Assembly (NCBI GenBank): GCA_947650875.1
Contig: CANSXE010000005.1
Coordinates: forward strand, 1 to 58,479
DNA from: an uncultured Bacillota bacterium
GTDB lineage: Bacteria; Bacillota; Clostridia; Oscillospirales; Oscillospiraceae
DNA length: 58,479 bases
Direction: 5' to 3'
In this document: one piece after another, positions 23,337 through 32,522 of the stretch
Position numbering within the stretch: position 1 is the stretch's first letter
Layout: each line of letters starts with the position of its first letter
Program-made: the position numbers and the translations under genes
The notes under the pieces: model-generated
What the model was told of the DNA's origin: nothing
Database searches by the model: none
What the model saw: only the letters and a program-made list of their open reading frames with translations

Positions 23337-25109
23337 TCAATGCCGCCCCTCCGCGCTGCCGGAGACCGGCAAGGAATATTTGCGTACATACTGGGCGTAT
23401 TGCTCCTGAAAAGTCTCGCTGCCGCTGCGGATATCACGAAGGGACTGGTGCAGGTTCAGATTGTCATGGGCCACGTCAATGATACATCCGGCGATATTGG
23501 AGCAGTGGTCCGCTGTGCGCTCCAGGTTGGTCAGCAGGTCCAGCCAGGCAAAGCCCGCGTCAATGGTGCAGTCACCTTTTTGCAGGCGGAGGATGTGCCG
23601 CGTCCGCAGCTGTTCCTTCATCAGATCAATGACCTGCTCCAGAGGCTCCACCTTGGCGGCCGCGGTCAAATCATCCTGAAGGAAGGCCTGGAGTGACAGG
23701 TCCAAAATATCGCATACCGCCGCGGAGATGGTGTCAAGCTCTTTTTTGGCCGCGGTGGTAAGGCGCAGCCCCTTGCTCTGCAATTCCTCCGCAGATTCTA
23801 AAACGTTGACCGCATGATCGGCGATTCGCTCAAAATCCCCAATCATTTTCAGCAGCTTCGCGGCCTCCCGGCTGTCCGTTTCGCTGATCCGCCTTGTGCT
23901 CAAATTTACAAGGTAGGTGCCCAGAATATCCTCGTAGTGGTCGGTTCTGTCCTCCTTTTCCCGGACAGAAGCGGCCAGCTCCGGCGAAAAGCTCTGTAAG
24001 GAGGACAGCGATTCCTTTAAGGCGGCCGCGGCGGTCTCTGCCATATCGACGGCCACCGTATGACAGCGGTCCAGGGCGATGGACGGGGTGGCAAACAGGC
24101 GTTCGTCCAGCTCGGAAAATACCTCCGGCTGTTTTGTGTCGGGAACCAGGGCGGTAACAAGCCGCTCCAAAAAGCCGGACAGCGGCAGCATCAGCGCCGT
24201 GCACAGAATATTAAATACGGAGTGCGCTGCGGCAATGCCCGCCAGAGAAACCGGCTCATCCAGAAGAACAGGATGGAAAAGCGCCGTGAGCAGACAGAAC
24301 ACCAACAGCCAGACCCCTGTCCCGATGATATTGAAGGAGAGGTGGACCAGCGCCGCCCGTTTGGCGTTTTTGTTTGCCCCCACAGAGGAGAGCATAGCCG
24401 TTACGCAGGTACCGATATTCTGCCCCATAATGATGGGAATAGCCGCCCCGTAGGAGATCTGCCCGGTAACGGCCAGCGCCTGCAAAATGCCGACGGAGGC
24501 GGAGCTGGACTGGATAATCGCGGTGAGGATCGCTCCGGCCAACACACCCAGGACGGGATTTTTGAACATAATAAACATCTGCTGAAAGCCCGGAACATCC
24601 CGCAGGCCAGACACCGCGCCGGACATGGTCTCCATGCCGAACATCAATGTGGCAAACCCCAGCAGAATCATGCCGGTATCCTTTTTCTTCGCACCCTTGC
24701 AGAACAGATAGAAGATGATGCCGGTCAGCGCCAGTATTGGGGTAAAGGAGGAGGGTTTCAGAAGCTTGAGAAACAGATTTCCACTGTCAATTCCCGCCAG
24801 GCTCAGTACCCACGCGGTAACGGTGGTGCCGATATTGGCCCCCATAATAATGTTGATGGCCTGTTTCAGCGTCATAAGACCGGAGTTGACAAAGCCTACC
24901 ACCATAACGGTGGTTGCGGAGGAGCTCTGAATCACCGCTGTAACTCCAAGTCCCGTCAGCAGTCCGGCAATTTTACTGGCAGTCAGCTTTTCAAAGAGGG
25001 TGCGGAGCTGCCCTCCGGCCCGGCGCTCCAGAGCCTGTCCCATAACGCTCATGCCAAACAGGAAAAGGCTCAGTCCTCCAATCAGCGTCAGTACATCAAA
25101 GATGTCCAT
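23337..25109 (-). CDS. Na/Pi cotransporter family protein with PhoU-like tail
   Basis: 590-residue membrane protein of the sodium-phosphate symporter family. Two inverted halves each carry the hallmark motif: QSSSATTVMVVGFVNSG near residue 60 and QSSSASVGILQAL near 200. About eight hydrophobic helices fill residues 5-320. The C-terminal third (about 350-560) is a cytoplasmic helical PhoU-like domain, with IGDFERIADHAVNVLE and NLERTADHCSNIAG. The order transporter, phoB, phoR on one strand suggests a phosphate-scavenging unit. AAAGGA precedes the ATG and Pho-box-like repeats lie upstream. Confidence 0.93.
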   Translation of the reverse strand: MDIFDVLTLIGGLSLFLFGMSVMGQALERRAGGQLRTLFEKLTASKIAGLLTGLGVTAVIQSSSATTVMVVGFVNSGLMTLKQAINIIMGANIGTTVTAWVLSLAGIDSGNLFLKLLKPSSFTPILALTGIIFYLFCKGAKKKDTGMILLGFATLMFGMETMSGAVSGLRDVPGFQQMFIMFKNPVLGVLAGAILTAIIQSSSASVGILQALAVTGQISYGAAIPIIMGQNIGTCVTAMLSSVGANKNAKRAALVHLSFNIIGTGVWLLVFCLLTALFHPVLLDEPVSLAGIAAAHSVFNILCTALMLPLSGFLERLVTALVPDTKQPEVFSELDERLFATPSIALDRCHTVAVDMAETAAAALKESLSSLQSFSPELAASVREKEDRTDHYEDILGTYLVNLSTRRISETDSREAAKLLKMIGDFERIADHAVNVLESAEELQSKGLRLTTAAKKELDTISAAVCDILDLSLQAFLQDDLTAAAKVEPLEQVIDLMKEQLRTRHILRLQKGDCTIDAGFAWLDLLTNLERTADHCSNIAGCIIDVAHDNLNLHQSLRDIRSGSETFQEQYAQYVRKYSLPVSGSAEGRH

Positions 25110-25147
25110 AGCAACAAATCCTTTCCATATTGTTGTTATACCGTTAT

Positions 25148-25200
25148 TGTAACAACTTTATGTAAAATCTGTCACCATCGTTGTGTAAAATCTATGTAAA
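25148..25200 (-). promoter_or_regulatory. Pho-box-like direct repeats upstream of the Na/Pi cotransporter
   Basis: Four hexamers (TGTAAC, TGTAAA, TGTAAA, TGTAAA on the plus strand) start at 25148, 25161, 25184 and 25195. The last pair has the exact 5-bp gap of the Bacillus PhoP box, reading TTTACA-N5-TTTACA on the minus strand. They lie 40-90 bp upstream of the transporter ATG. Confidence 0.75.
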
Positions 25201-25203
25201 GTT

Positions 25204-25235
25204 AAGCGGCACACGGTAAGCTCCGTGTGCCGCTT
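25204..25235 (-). terminator. Terminator after the CoA-transferase gene
   Basis: A 13-bp perfect stem, AAGCGGCACACGG and complement, has a 6-base loop, 18 bp after the stop codon. It directly abuts the Pho-box repeats. Confidence 0.7.
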
Positions 25236-25252
25236 TTCGCGCTCTATGGGGA

Positions 25253-26590
25253 TTACTTATTGCTCCTTCTCCAGATGCCCATCTTCTGGGCGTCCTGAAT
25301 GAGCTGCTCCCTGAACTGGGGGTCGGCGATGGAGATGATGGCCTCGGCCCGCTCCCAGGTGGACAGGCCCTTCAGGTTAATCATGCCGTGCTCGGTGACG
25401 ATGTACTGCACGCAGGACCGGGGGTCGGTGGCGATGGAGCCGGGGGTGAGGGTGGGGACGATGCGGCTCTTCACCGTGCCGTCCTTGCCGGTGACGGTGG
25501 AGGACAGGCAGATGAAGCTCTTGCCGCCGTTGGACAGGTAGGCGCCCATGACGAAGTCCAGCTGGCCGCCGGTGCCGGAGATGTGCTTCAGACCGGCGGA
25601 CTCGGCGTTGACCTGGCCGAACAGGTCCATGTCGATGGCATTGTTGATGGAGATAAAGTTGTCCAGCTGGGCCAGCACCCGCACGTCGTTGGTGTAGTCC
25701 ACCGGTGCGGCCATGACGGCGGGGTTGCGGTCCACGTAGTCGTAGAGCTTCTGGGTGCCGGCGGCGAAGGCGTAGACCTGCCGGCCCTTGTCCAGAGCCT
25801 TGTTCCGCCCGGTGAGCTTGCCCGCCAGGGCCATGTCCACAAAGCCGTCCACATACATCTCGGTGTGGACGCCCAGGTCCTTCAAATCGGACTGGGCGAT
25901 CATGGAGCCCACGGTGTTGGGCATGCCGCCGATGCCCAGCTGGAGGCAGGCCCCGTTGGGGATCTGCTCCACGATGAGCTTGGCCACCGCCCGGTCCACG
26001 TCGGTGGGCTCGCCGCCCCCGCCCAGCTGGGCCACGGCGGGGTTGTCCCCCTCCACCACGTAGTCCACGTCCGCGATATTGATCTCACAGCCGGTGAGAC
26101 CGTAGACCCAGGGCAGATTCTGGTTAACCTCCACGATGATGGTCTTGGCCTTGTCCAGCATGTCGGCCAGGTGGGAGGCGGCCAGGGCGTAGCTGAAATT
26201 GCCGTGGCTGTCCATGGGGGTCACCTGGATCATGGCCACGTCCACGGTGACGTTCTCCCGGTAGAACCGGGGCAGCTCGGAGTACCGCATGGGGGCGAAG
26301 AAGCCCATGCCCTTACCGATGATCTTCCGGTCGATGCCGGAGCAGTGCCAGGAGTTCCAGGTGAAGTGGTCCCCGGCGTCCTCCGCCTTGGCGATCTCGG
26401 GCATCCACATGGTGACGCCCCCCCGCACCTTCACGTCGGTGAGCTCGTCCTTCCGGGCGGCCAGGGCGCGGTCTAGGGCCACGGGATGGTTGGTGCACCA
26501 GCCGTAGTCCACCCAGTCGCCCGACTTAACCGCCTTGACGGCCTGCTCGGGGGTGGTCAGCTTCTGCTGGTAAAGAGCTTGATAATCCAT
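25253..26590 (-). CDS. Acetyl-CoA hydrolase/transferase family CoA-transferase, likely butyryl-CoA:acetate type
   Basis: 445 residues from ATG 26590 (AGGAGG upstream). Family motifs are [14 protein letters not shown], the oxyanion region [15 protein letters not shown], the catalytic glutamate in [12 protein letters not shown] (about residue 244) and the C-terminal [12 protein letters not shown]. The arrangement matches butyryl-CoA:acetate and 4-hydroxybutyrate CoA-transferases of gut anaerobes, which form a glutamyl-CoA intermediate and let cells make butyrate without ATP-consuming steps. Sequence alone does not separate the two specificities, nor acetate/propionate variants. A 47-residue small gene ends 16 bp upstream. 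Confidence 0.9.
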   Translation of the reverse strand: MDYQALYQQKLTTPEQAVKAVKSGDWVDYGWCTNHPVALDRALAARKDELTDVKVRGGVTMWMPEIAKAEDAGDHFTWNSWHCSGIDRKIIGKGMGFFAPMRYSELPRFYRENVTVDVAMIQVTPMDSHGNFSYALAASHLADMLDKAKTIIVEVNQNLPWVYGLTGCEINIADVDYVVEGDNPAVAQLGGGGEPTDVDRAVAKLIVEQIPNGACLQLGIGGMPNTVGSMIAQSDLKDLGVHTEMYVDGFVDMALAGKLTGRNKALDKGRQVYAFAAGTQKLYDYVDRNPAVMAAPVDYTNDVRVLAQLDNFISINNAIDMDLFGQVNAESAGLKHISGTGGQLDFVMGAYLSNGGKSFICLSSTVTGKDGTVKSRIVPTLTPGSIATDPRSCVQYIVTEHGMINLKGLSTWERAEAIISIADPQFREQLIQDAQKMGIWRRSNK

Positions 26591-26606
26591 GATTTTATTC
26601 CTCCTG

Positions 26607-26750
26607 CTATTTCTTTGTAATCGCAATTTGATCCAACAATTCCATGATTTCCGCTTTCGTAAAGGTTTCTTTTTCGCTTTCGTTGAAAATCAACCGCAGC
26701 TCATAAAGCATAGCTAAATCCATGCGCTTCATCTCAGATTCACTCGGCAT
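26607..26750 (-). CDS. Small uncharacterised protein (47 residues)
   Basis: Short gene starting [20 protein letters not shown] and ending QIAITKK, with TAG at 26607-26609. It has an excellent AAAGGAGG ribosome site 7-8 bp before the ATG. The gene sits snugly between the helicase gene and the CoA-transferase gene on the same strand. The product would be a small charged helical protein with no membrane segment. The middle, [20 protein letters not shown], looks like a folded helix-turn-helix-sized unit, but no family is recognised. Confidence 0.7.
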   Translation of the reverse strand: MPSESEMKRMDLAMLYELRLIFNESEKETFTKAEIMELLDQIAITKK

Positions 26751-26771
26751 GGGGAGACCTCCTTTCCTCCG

Positions 26772-28667
26772 TTATCTTCCAATATCCAAATAATAGGGCT
26801 TCATCAGGCTGGCCTGTTCGGTGGAGTCCTTGGGCTGGTTTTTCCGGGGCGGCTCGGGGGGCATGGGGCGGTCCCGGCGGGGGGACTTGCCGGACCCCTT
26901 CTTTTTCTGCTGCTGGGGGGGAGACGCCTTCTTCGGGGGCTCCGGCTTGGCCTGGACAGGTTTCTGGCTCTTTTTGGCCTGCCGGGCCTTCTTGGGCTCC
27001 TCCGCCCTGGCCTGTTTGGGCTTTTGAGACTCGGCCTGTTTTTTCTTCCCCTGCTTCTGGGTCTTCTCCGCCGGCTTGGGGAGGAGACTGGACAGCAGCG
27101 AGCGCCGGGGGGCCAGCAGCCGGGCGGTGGCGTCCATAATGGTGTCGCTGCCTAAGGGATTGGGCCGGTGGAACTCGGTGTTGGGCATGGCGTCGCCGGT
27201 GTCCAGCAGGGCGCCGGGCCGCACGCCCCGCTTGGGGGCGGGGGGAGGTAGATAGTCGAAGGTGTCTTCAGTCTGCTCAATTGCGGGGGTGGAGGAGGGA
27301 AGGGGCTCAGCAGACCGCTTCTTTTTTCGGCGGCGCTTCTTTTTGGAGGAGGTCCTCTCCGCGCCTGACGCCGCCCGGGCCGCTTCCAGCCCGGCCTGCT
27401 CCGCTGCCCGGCGGGACTCCTCGGCGGCCTTTCGGCTCTCCTCCCGCTGGCGGCGCAGCTCCCGGGCGGCCTGGCGGGCTTCGGCGTCCTCCTCGTTGAT
27501 GATCTTGCCGTTTTTGTCCCGCTTGGGGGCTTCGAAGACCTGCATGGGGTAGGGGTGGTCCTCAATCAGGGGCACCTTTTTGCCGATGAGCTTCTCAATG
27601 TCCCGGAGCAGGGGTTTCTCCCCGAAGTCGCAGAAGGCGATGGCTTCGCCGCCCCGGCCCGCCCGGCCGGTGCGGCCGATGCGGTGGACATAGGTCTCGG
27701 GCACCTCGGGCAGGTTGTAGTTGAACACGTGGGACAGCTCCTCGATGTCCAGTCCCCGGGCGGCGATGTCGGTGGCCACCAGGCAGCGGACCCGCCCGGA
27801 CTTGAAGTCGGCCAGCGCCTGCTGCCGGGCGGTCTGGCTCTTGTTGCCGTGGATGGCGGCGGCGGAGATGCCCGCCTTGCCCAGGTCCCGGGCCACCTTG
27901 TTGGCCCCGTGCTTGGTGCGGGTGAAGACCAGGGCGTTTTTCACCCGCTTGCGCTCCATAAGGTGGGCCAGCAGATTGGTTTTGTTCCCCTTGTCCACCA
28001 GGTAGACGGACTGGCGGATCACCTCCACCGGGGAGGAGATGGGGTTCACCGCCACCTTCACCGGGTTTTTCAGCAGGGAGTTCACCAAGTCGGTGATCTC
28101 GGGGGGCATGGTGGCGGAGAAGAACAGGGTCTGCTTCTTCTGGGGGAGCCACTTGAGGATTTTGCGGACATCGTGGATAAAGCCCATGTCCAGCATCCGG
28201 TCGGCCTCGTCCAGCACAAAAATCTCCAGCTCCTCCAGGGAGACAAAGCCCTGGTTGTGGAGGTCCATCAGGCGGCCGGGGGTGGCCACCAGGATGTCTA
28301 CCCCCTTTTTCAGGGCTTCCACCTGGGGATTCTGCCCCACTCCGCCGAAGATGACGGTGTGGCGCAGTTTCAGGTATTTGCCATAGGCGTCGAAGCTCTC
28401 ACCGATCTGGATGGCCAGCTCCCGGGTGGGGGTGAGGATGAGGGCCCGGATGGGCCGCCGGGGGCCGGTTTGCGCTTCCAGCCGCTGTAAAATGGGGGTG
28501 GCGAAGGCACAGGTCTTGCCGGTGCCCGTCTGGGCACAGCCCAGCACGTCCCGCCCGGCCAGGGCGGGGGGGATGGCCTTCTCCTGAATGGGGGATGGTT
28601 TTGCATAGCCCTGCTCCTCCAGGGCTCTCAGAATGGGGGCGTTCAGCCCCAGGTCACGAAATTGCAT
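26772..28667 (-). CDS. DEAD-box RNA helicase with long basic C-terminal tail
   Basis: 631 residues. The N-terminal 375 or so form a RhlE/CshA-type helicase: Q motif ([10 protein letters not shown]), motif I AQTGTGKT, Ia [38 protein letters not shown] and [12 protein letters not shown]. From about residue 390 the tail becomes low complexity: an alanine/arginine/glutamate helix, then lysine-rich tracts ([11 protein letters not shown]) and repeated proline/lysine/glutamine blocks, presumably RNA-binding and disordered. It acts in ribosome assembly or mRNA decay at a guess. AAGGAAG precedes the ATG. Confidence 0.94.
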   Translation of the reverse strand: MQFRDLGLNAPILRALEEQGYAKPSPIQEKAIPPALAGRDVLGCAQTGTGKTCAFATPILQRLEAQTGPRRPIRALILTPTRELAIQIGESFDAYGKYLKLRHTVIFGGVGQNPQVEALKKGVDILVATPGRLMDLHNQGFVSLEELEIFVLDEADRMLDMGFIHDVRKILKWLPQKKQTLFFSATMPPEITDLVNSLLKNPVKVAVNPISSPVEVIRQSVYLVDKGNKTNLLAHLMERKRVKNALVFTRTKHGANKVARDLGKAGISAAAIHGNKSQTARQQALADFKSGRVRCLVATDIAARGLDIEELSHVFNYNLPEVPETYVHRIGRTGRAGRGGEAIAFCDFGEKPLLRDIEKLIGKKVPLIEDHPYPMQVFEAPKRDKNGKIINEEDAEARQAARELRRQREESRKAAEESRRAAEQAGLEAARAASGAERTSSKKKRRRKKKRSAEPLPSSTPAIEQTEDTFDYLPPPAPKRGVRPGALLDTGDAMPNTEFHRPNPLGSDTIMDATARLLAPRRSLLSSLLPKPAEKTQKQGKKKQAESQKPKQARAEEPKKARQAKKSQKPVQAKPEPPKKASPPQQQKKKGSGKSPRRDRPMPPEPPRKNQPKDSTEQASLMKPYYLDIGR

Positions 28668-28747
28668 TCAAAACTTCCTTCTTTTCATTCACAGCGGACA
28701 GTTATATCCGGTGTGGCCCGCGCTTTTGTGCCCTGCGGGCTGGGGTG

Positions 28748-29257
28748 TTATTTGCCGGACGCCCGCAGCCGGTCCATGACCAGCCGGGCGGTCTGGAACA
28801 GCTCCTGCCCCGGAGGGCAGTCCACGACCAGGTCGGCATATTTGCGGTAAAGGGGGTCGCGATAGGCCAGCACATCGGCCAGGGTCTGGCCCGGCTCCAT
28901 GGCGATGCCCCGGGTGGACAGGTTTTGGACCCGCCGCGTCAGCTCCTCCAGAGGGACACGGAGGTAGACCACCGGCCCCAGCTCCTTCAGGTGGAGGGCC
29001 GCCCCCTCCCGGCACACGGCGCTGCCCCCCGGGGCGATTACGGTGTGCCGACAGGCCAGGGTGTGCACCGCCGCTTCCTCGGCGTCCAGAAAGGCCGCTG
29101 TCCCCCGCAGGTCCAGAAGCTCCTGGAGCAGCGCCCCCTCCCGCTCCTGAATGAGCAGGTCCACATCCAGAAACTGGTAGCCCAGCAGCTTGGCCAGCAG
29201 TACGCCTACCGTACTCTTGCCGGAACCCGGCATGCCGATGAGGGTGATGTTATCCAA
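28748..29257 (-). CDS. aroK: Shikimate kinase
   Basis: Aromatic pathway kinase phosphorylating shikimate with ATP. About 169 residues with a P-loop NMP-kinase fold: Walker A GMPGSGKST, shikimate-binding DVDLLIQ and the glycine pair in APGGSAV, and a lid-like RRVQNLSTRG. No ATG start fits. TTG at 29257 (MDNITLIGMPG) is 12 bp from AAAGG and is preferred over TTG at 29269, which touches that site. It stands apart from other aro genes. Confidence 0.88.
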   Translation of the reverse strand: MDNITLIGMPGSGKSTVGVLLAKLLGYQFLDVDLLIQEREGALLQELLDLRGTAAFLDAEEAAVHTLACRHTVIAPGGSAVCREGAALHLKELGPVVYLRVPLEELTRRVQNLSTRGIAMEPGQTLADVLAYRDPLYRKYADLVVDCPPGQELFQTARLVMDRLRASGK

Positions 29258-29343
29258 AACCGTTTCCAACCTTTACATACAAATTCATTCTACAGTATAC
29301 CACAACAAACAGGAAAAGAAAAGGGGGAACCGGATGAAAAGGA

Positions 29344-29372
29344 GTGACAAAACAGTTTAGACGTGATACAAT
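29344..29372 (+). promoter_or_regulatory. Promoter of the NhaC-type antiporter gene
   Basis: GTGACA and TACAAT are separated by 17 bp, about 32 bp upstream of the ATG. Confidence 0.55.
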
Positions 29373-29403
29373 CCCCAGTGGATGAAAAAGCGGGGGAGAA
29401 AAT

Positions 29404-30726
29404 ATGGATTTATTGGCGGCATTTGGCGTTTTTTTGATCTGTGTAGCGGGGTGCATGGTGGAGGGGCTCTCCCTGGTCTGGGCCTTGCTGGTAGGATTTC
29501 TCTGTTTTTTTGCGGTGGGGGTTCGCCGGGGCACGGCGGCTCCCGCGCTGATGAGGATGGCTCTGTCCGGAATGGCCACCTCCATGAAGGTACTGCGTAT
29601 TCTGCTGCTGCTGGGCCTGCTCACCGCCCTGTGGCGGGCCGGGGGAACGGTGGCCTTTTTTGTCTGGGCAGGCGTTCGCCTGATTACACCGGGCACCTTC
29701 ATTCTGGTGGCCTTTTTACTGGCTTCGGCGTTCAGCCTGGCCTTTGGCAGCTGCTTCGGCGTGGTGGGAACGGCGGGTGTTATCCTGATGGCCATCGCCC
29801 GCAGCGGCGGAGCCAACCTGATTGTGACGGCGGGGGCGATCATGTCGGGGATCTATGTGGGGGAGCGGCTGTCTCCGGCTTCCTCCTCGGCGGCGCTGGT
29901 TTCGGCGGTGGCAGGGGTGGATCAGCGTGATTTTCAAATGCGGATGTGGAAGACAACCCCTGTCCCTTTTCTGGTCTGTCTAGCCCTCTATGGAGGGCTG
30001 TCCGCCCTGTTTCCCATTCAACAGGTGGATGCTCAGATCATGACCGCTCTTGAGGAGGGATTTTCCCTTGCCTGGCCGGTCATTCTGCCTGCGGCGGCGC
30101 TGCTGCTCCTGCCCTGGATGAAGGTGAGCGCCATGGCGTCCATTGCGGTGAGCTGTGTGCTGTCCGCTGGCTGCGCCCTGTTCGTCCAGCATCTCTCCCC
30201 GGGGGAGGTGGCGCGGGCCTGTGTGCTGGGCTACCGGCCTGCCCTGCCGGAGCTGACGGAGCTGATGTCCGGGGGCGGGCTGGTCTCCATGGTTGGCGTA
30301 TGCCTGATTGTAGTCTTGTCCTGTGCCTACTCCGGAATGTTTGACGGCACCGGTCTGCTGGTTCCGGTAACGGACCGGGTGGGGGCGCTGGCGGGGCGGA
30401 TCGGTGTATTCGGAGCCGATGTGGCGGTATCCTTCGGCTGCTGCGCCCTGTTCTGCAATCAGACAGTGGGTATTGTAATGAGCGGTCAGCTGATGCGGGA
30501 GGAGTACTGCCGCCGGGGCCTGTCCAATCTGGATCTGGCGGAGCATATCGGCAATTCGGCCGTCAATTTGGCGGGGCTTGTGCCCTGGGCCATCGCGGCG
30601 ACGGTCCCGATTACCACCATGGAGGTGAGCGCGGCCATCCTGCCGCTGTCCTTCTATCTCTACCTGCTCCCCCTGTGGAGCTGCGTGTCGGAGGGGCGGA
30701 GGGGCCGCCGGACAGCGGAAGCATAA
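29404..30726 (+). CDS. NhaC-family Na+/H+ antiporter-like membrane protein
   Basis: 440 residues with about ten to eleven hydrophobic helices and no large soluble domain. The conserved family pattern is visible in FLLASAFSLAFGSCFGVVGTAGVILMAIA and IMSGIYVGERLSPASSSAALVSA, and again in the second half (CALFCNQTVGIVMSG, LAEHIGNSAVNLAGLVPWAIA), giving an inverted-repeat design. Members exchange sodium for protons or move organic acids and amines. No partner genes define the substrate. GGGGAG precedes the ATG. Confidence 0.85.
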   Translation: MDLLAAFGVFLICVAGCMVEGLSLVWALLVGFLCFFAVGVRRGTAAPALMRMALSGMATSMKVLRILLLLGLLTALWRAGGTVAFFVWAGVRLITPGTFILVAFLLASAFSLAFGSCFGVVGTAGVILMAIARSGGANLIVTAGAIMSGIYVGERLSPASSSAALVSAVAGVDQRDFQMRMWKTTPVPFLVCLALYGGLSALFPIQQVDAQIMTALEEGFSLAWPVILPAAALLLLPWMKVSAMASIAVSCVLSAGCALFVQHLSPGEVARACVLGYRPALPELTELMSGGGLVSMVGVCLIVVLSCAYSGMFDGTGLLVPVTDRVGALAGRIGVFGADVAVSFGCCALFCNQTVGIVMSGQLMREEYCRRGLSNLDLAEHIGNSAVNLAGLVPWAIAATVPITTMEVSAAILPLSFYLYLLPLWSCVSEGRRGRRTAEA

Positions 30727-30760
30727 GCGGGCCGCTTTGTCCTGCCGGGCGGTTCTGTCC

Positions 30761-30789
30761 TTGCAAAGTCAGCCGCTGCGGCGTATAAT
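30761..30789 (+). promoter_or_regulatory. Promoter of the exonuclease III - metF unit
   Basis: TTGCAA and a perfect TATAAT are separated by 17 bp. A hairpin, CCGGCGGG / CCCGCCGG (30801-30821), lies in the short leader just before the AAGGAGG ribosome site. Confidence 0.75.
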
Positions 30790-30833
30790 AAAAGCAAAGC
30801 CGGCGGGACAGGCCCGCCGGAAGGAGGATTTTG

Positions 30834-31592
30834 ATGGTATTTATTTCCTGGAATGTAAACGGCCTGCGGGCCTGTATGAAAAAGGGATTTGCAGATTTTT
30901 ACCAGGGGCGCAGCCCCGACTTTCTCTGTCTTCAGGAGACCAAGATGGAGCAGGGACAGGCCGACATCCCCCTGGGGGAGGGCGTACACGAGTTCTGGAA
31001 TTCGGCAGAGAAGAAGGGCTACTCCGGCACCGCCATCTTTACCCCTCACACCCCCATGGCGGAGGCCCTGGGCATGGATATCGACCGGCACGACCACGAG
31101 GGACGGCTGATCACCCTGGAGTATGAGAAATTCTATCTGGTGTGCTGCTACACCCCCAACGCCCAGAACGAATTGAAGCGGATCGACTACCGCATGAGCT
31201 GGGAGGACGACCTGCGGGAGTACCTCGTGTCTCTGGACAGGACCAAGCCGGTGATCTACTGCGGCGATTTAAATGTGGCCCATGAGGAGATCGACCTGAA
31301 AAACCCAAAAACCAACCGGGGAAACGCCGGCTTTTCCGACCAGGAGCGGGAGAAGATGACCGTTCTCCTCTCCTCCGGATTTACCGATACCTTTCGATAT
31401 CTCTACCCGAACAAGGAGGGGGCCTACTCCTGGTGGTCCTACCGCTTTCACGCCCGGCAGAATGACGCCGGATGGCGCATCGACTACTTCATCGTCTCAG
31501 ACCGCCTTCGGGACAGGATTGTCCGGGCGGAGATTTTGGCGGACGTTGAGGGCAGTGACCACTGTCCCGTTCTGCTGGAGCTGGATATTTAA
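30834..31592 (+). CDS. xth: Exodeoxyribonuclease III (AP endonuclease)
   Basis: Base-excision repair enzyme cutting at abasic sites and degrading 3' ends. 252 residues of the endonuclease/exonuclease/phosphatase fold: MVFISWNVNGLRA, LCLQETKM (metal glutamate), the conserved CYTPNAQ, YCGDLNVAHEEIDL, GFTDTFRYL, WWSYRFHARQNDAGWRIDYF and the final SDHCPVLLEL catalytic histidine. ATG 30834 follows AAGGAGG by 6 bp. metF starts 23 bp later and probably shares the transcript. Confidence 0.95.
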   Translation: MVFISWNVNGLRACMKKGFADFYQGRSPDFLCLQETKMEQGQADIPLGEGVHEFWNSAEKKGYSGTAIFTPHTPMAEALGMDIDRHDHEGRLITLEYEKFYLVCCYTPNAQNELKRIDYRMSWEDDLREYLVSLDRTKPVIYCGDLNVAHEEIDLKNPKTNRGNAGFSDQEREKMTVLLSSGFTDTFRYLYPNKEGAYSWWSYRFHARQNDAGWRIDYFIVSDRLRDRIVRAEILADVEGSDHCPVLLELDI

Positions 31593-31615
31593 TGAAATAG
31601 AAAGAAGCGATTACA

Positions 31616-32482
31616 ATGAAATTATGCGAACTGTTTGGCGAAGGAAGGACTGTCTTTTCCTGCGAGGTCTTCCCTCCGAAGAAGGATGCCCCGGTGGACA
31701 GCATCTACAAGACCCTGGACGGGTTGAAGGACATCCGCCCCGACTTTATCAGCGTCACCTTTGGGGCGGGGGGCTCCCAGGTTAACCAGACAACCCGGGA
31801 TATCGCCGCCCTCATCGAAAATCGATACCACATTCCGGCTATGGCCCACCTCACCTGCGTGGCTGCCGGGAGGGAGGATGTGGACCGGCTGCTGTCTGAG
31901 CTGAAGGCAGACGGGGTAGAGAATGTGCTGGCGCTGCGGGGGGACGTGAACCCGGACTATCCCCCCAAGGCCGACTTTAAGTATGCCGGCGATCTGGTGC
32001 GCTACATCCGGGAACGGGGGGACTTCGGCGTATCCGCCGCCTGCTACCCGGAGGGACACCTGGAGAGCCCCGACCTGGTGAGCGACATCCGCCACCTGAA
32101 GGAGAAGGTGGACGCCGGAGCCCAGCACCTGGTCAGTCAGCTGTTTTTTGACAATGAGGACTTTTTCCGCTTTTTAGAGCGGGCCCGTATCGCGGGGATT
32201 AACGTGCCCATCGAAGCGGGGATTATGCCGGTGCTCAGCGCCAGGTCCATCCAGCGGATGGTGTCCATGTGCGGCGCCTCTATGCCTGCCAAACTCACCC
32301 GCATTCTGGCCAGGTACGGCGACCACCCGGAGGCCCTGCGGGAGGCGGGGATTGCCTATGCCATTGACCAGATCTCCGACCTCATCGCCGGCGGTGTGGA
32401 CGGCATCCACCTGTACACCATGAATAACCCCGATGTGGCCAGACAGATTGCCGGGAGCATTTCCTCCATCCGAAAGCTGTAA
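31616..32482 (+). CDS. metF: 5,10-methylenetetrahydrofolate reductase
   Basis: FAD-dependent TIM-barrel enzyme reducing methylene-THF to methyl-THF for methionine synthesis or the acetyl-CoA pathway. 288 residues, the compact bacterial size. Motifs are FSCEVFPPK, ISVTFGAGGS, AHLTCVAAGRED, ALRGDVNPDYP, AACYPEGH and the conserved SQLFFDNEDFFRF. No methionine or Wood-Ljungdahl genes accompany it. The ribosome site is weak (AGAAAG), so translation may partly depend on the upstream gene. A clear terminator follows. Confidence 0.95.
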   Translation: MKLCELFGEGRTVFSCEVFPPKKDAPVDSIYKTLDGLKDIRPDFISVTFGAGGSQVNQTTRDIAALIENRYHIPAMAHLTCVAAGREDVDRLLSELKADGVENVLALRGDVNPDYPPKADFKYAGDLVRYIRERGDFGVSAACYPEGHLESPDLVSDIRHLKEKVDAGAQHLVSQLFFDNEDFFRFLERARIAGINVPIEAGIMPVLSARSIQRMVSMCGASMPAKLTRILARYGDHPEALREAGIAYAIDQISDLIAGGVDGIHLYTMNNPDVARQIAGSISSIRKL

Positions 32483-32487
32483 TATTA

Positions 32488-32517
32488 CGCCCCCTGACAC
32501 AGGTCAGGGGGCGTTTT
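32488..32517 (+). terminator. Terminator after metF
   Basis: An 11-bp stem (CGCCCCCTGAC and complement) with loop ACAG is followed by TTTT, between convergent genes. Confidence 0.85.
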
Positions 32518-32522
32518 CATGG

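Noticed and set aside
25253-26590. Plain acetyl-CoA hydrolase
   Set aside because: The conserved glutamate and GxGG motifs are those of CoA-transferases that form an enzyme-CoA thioester. Hydrolase is the family's historical name, so transferase is preferred.
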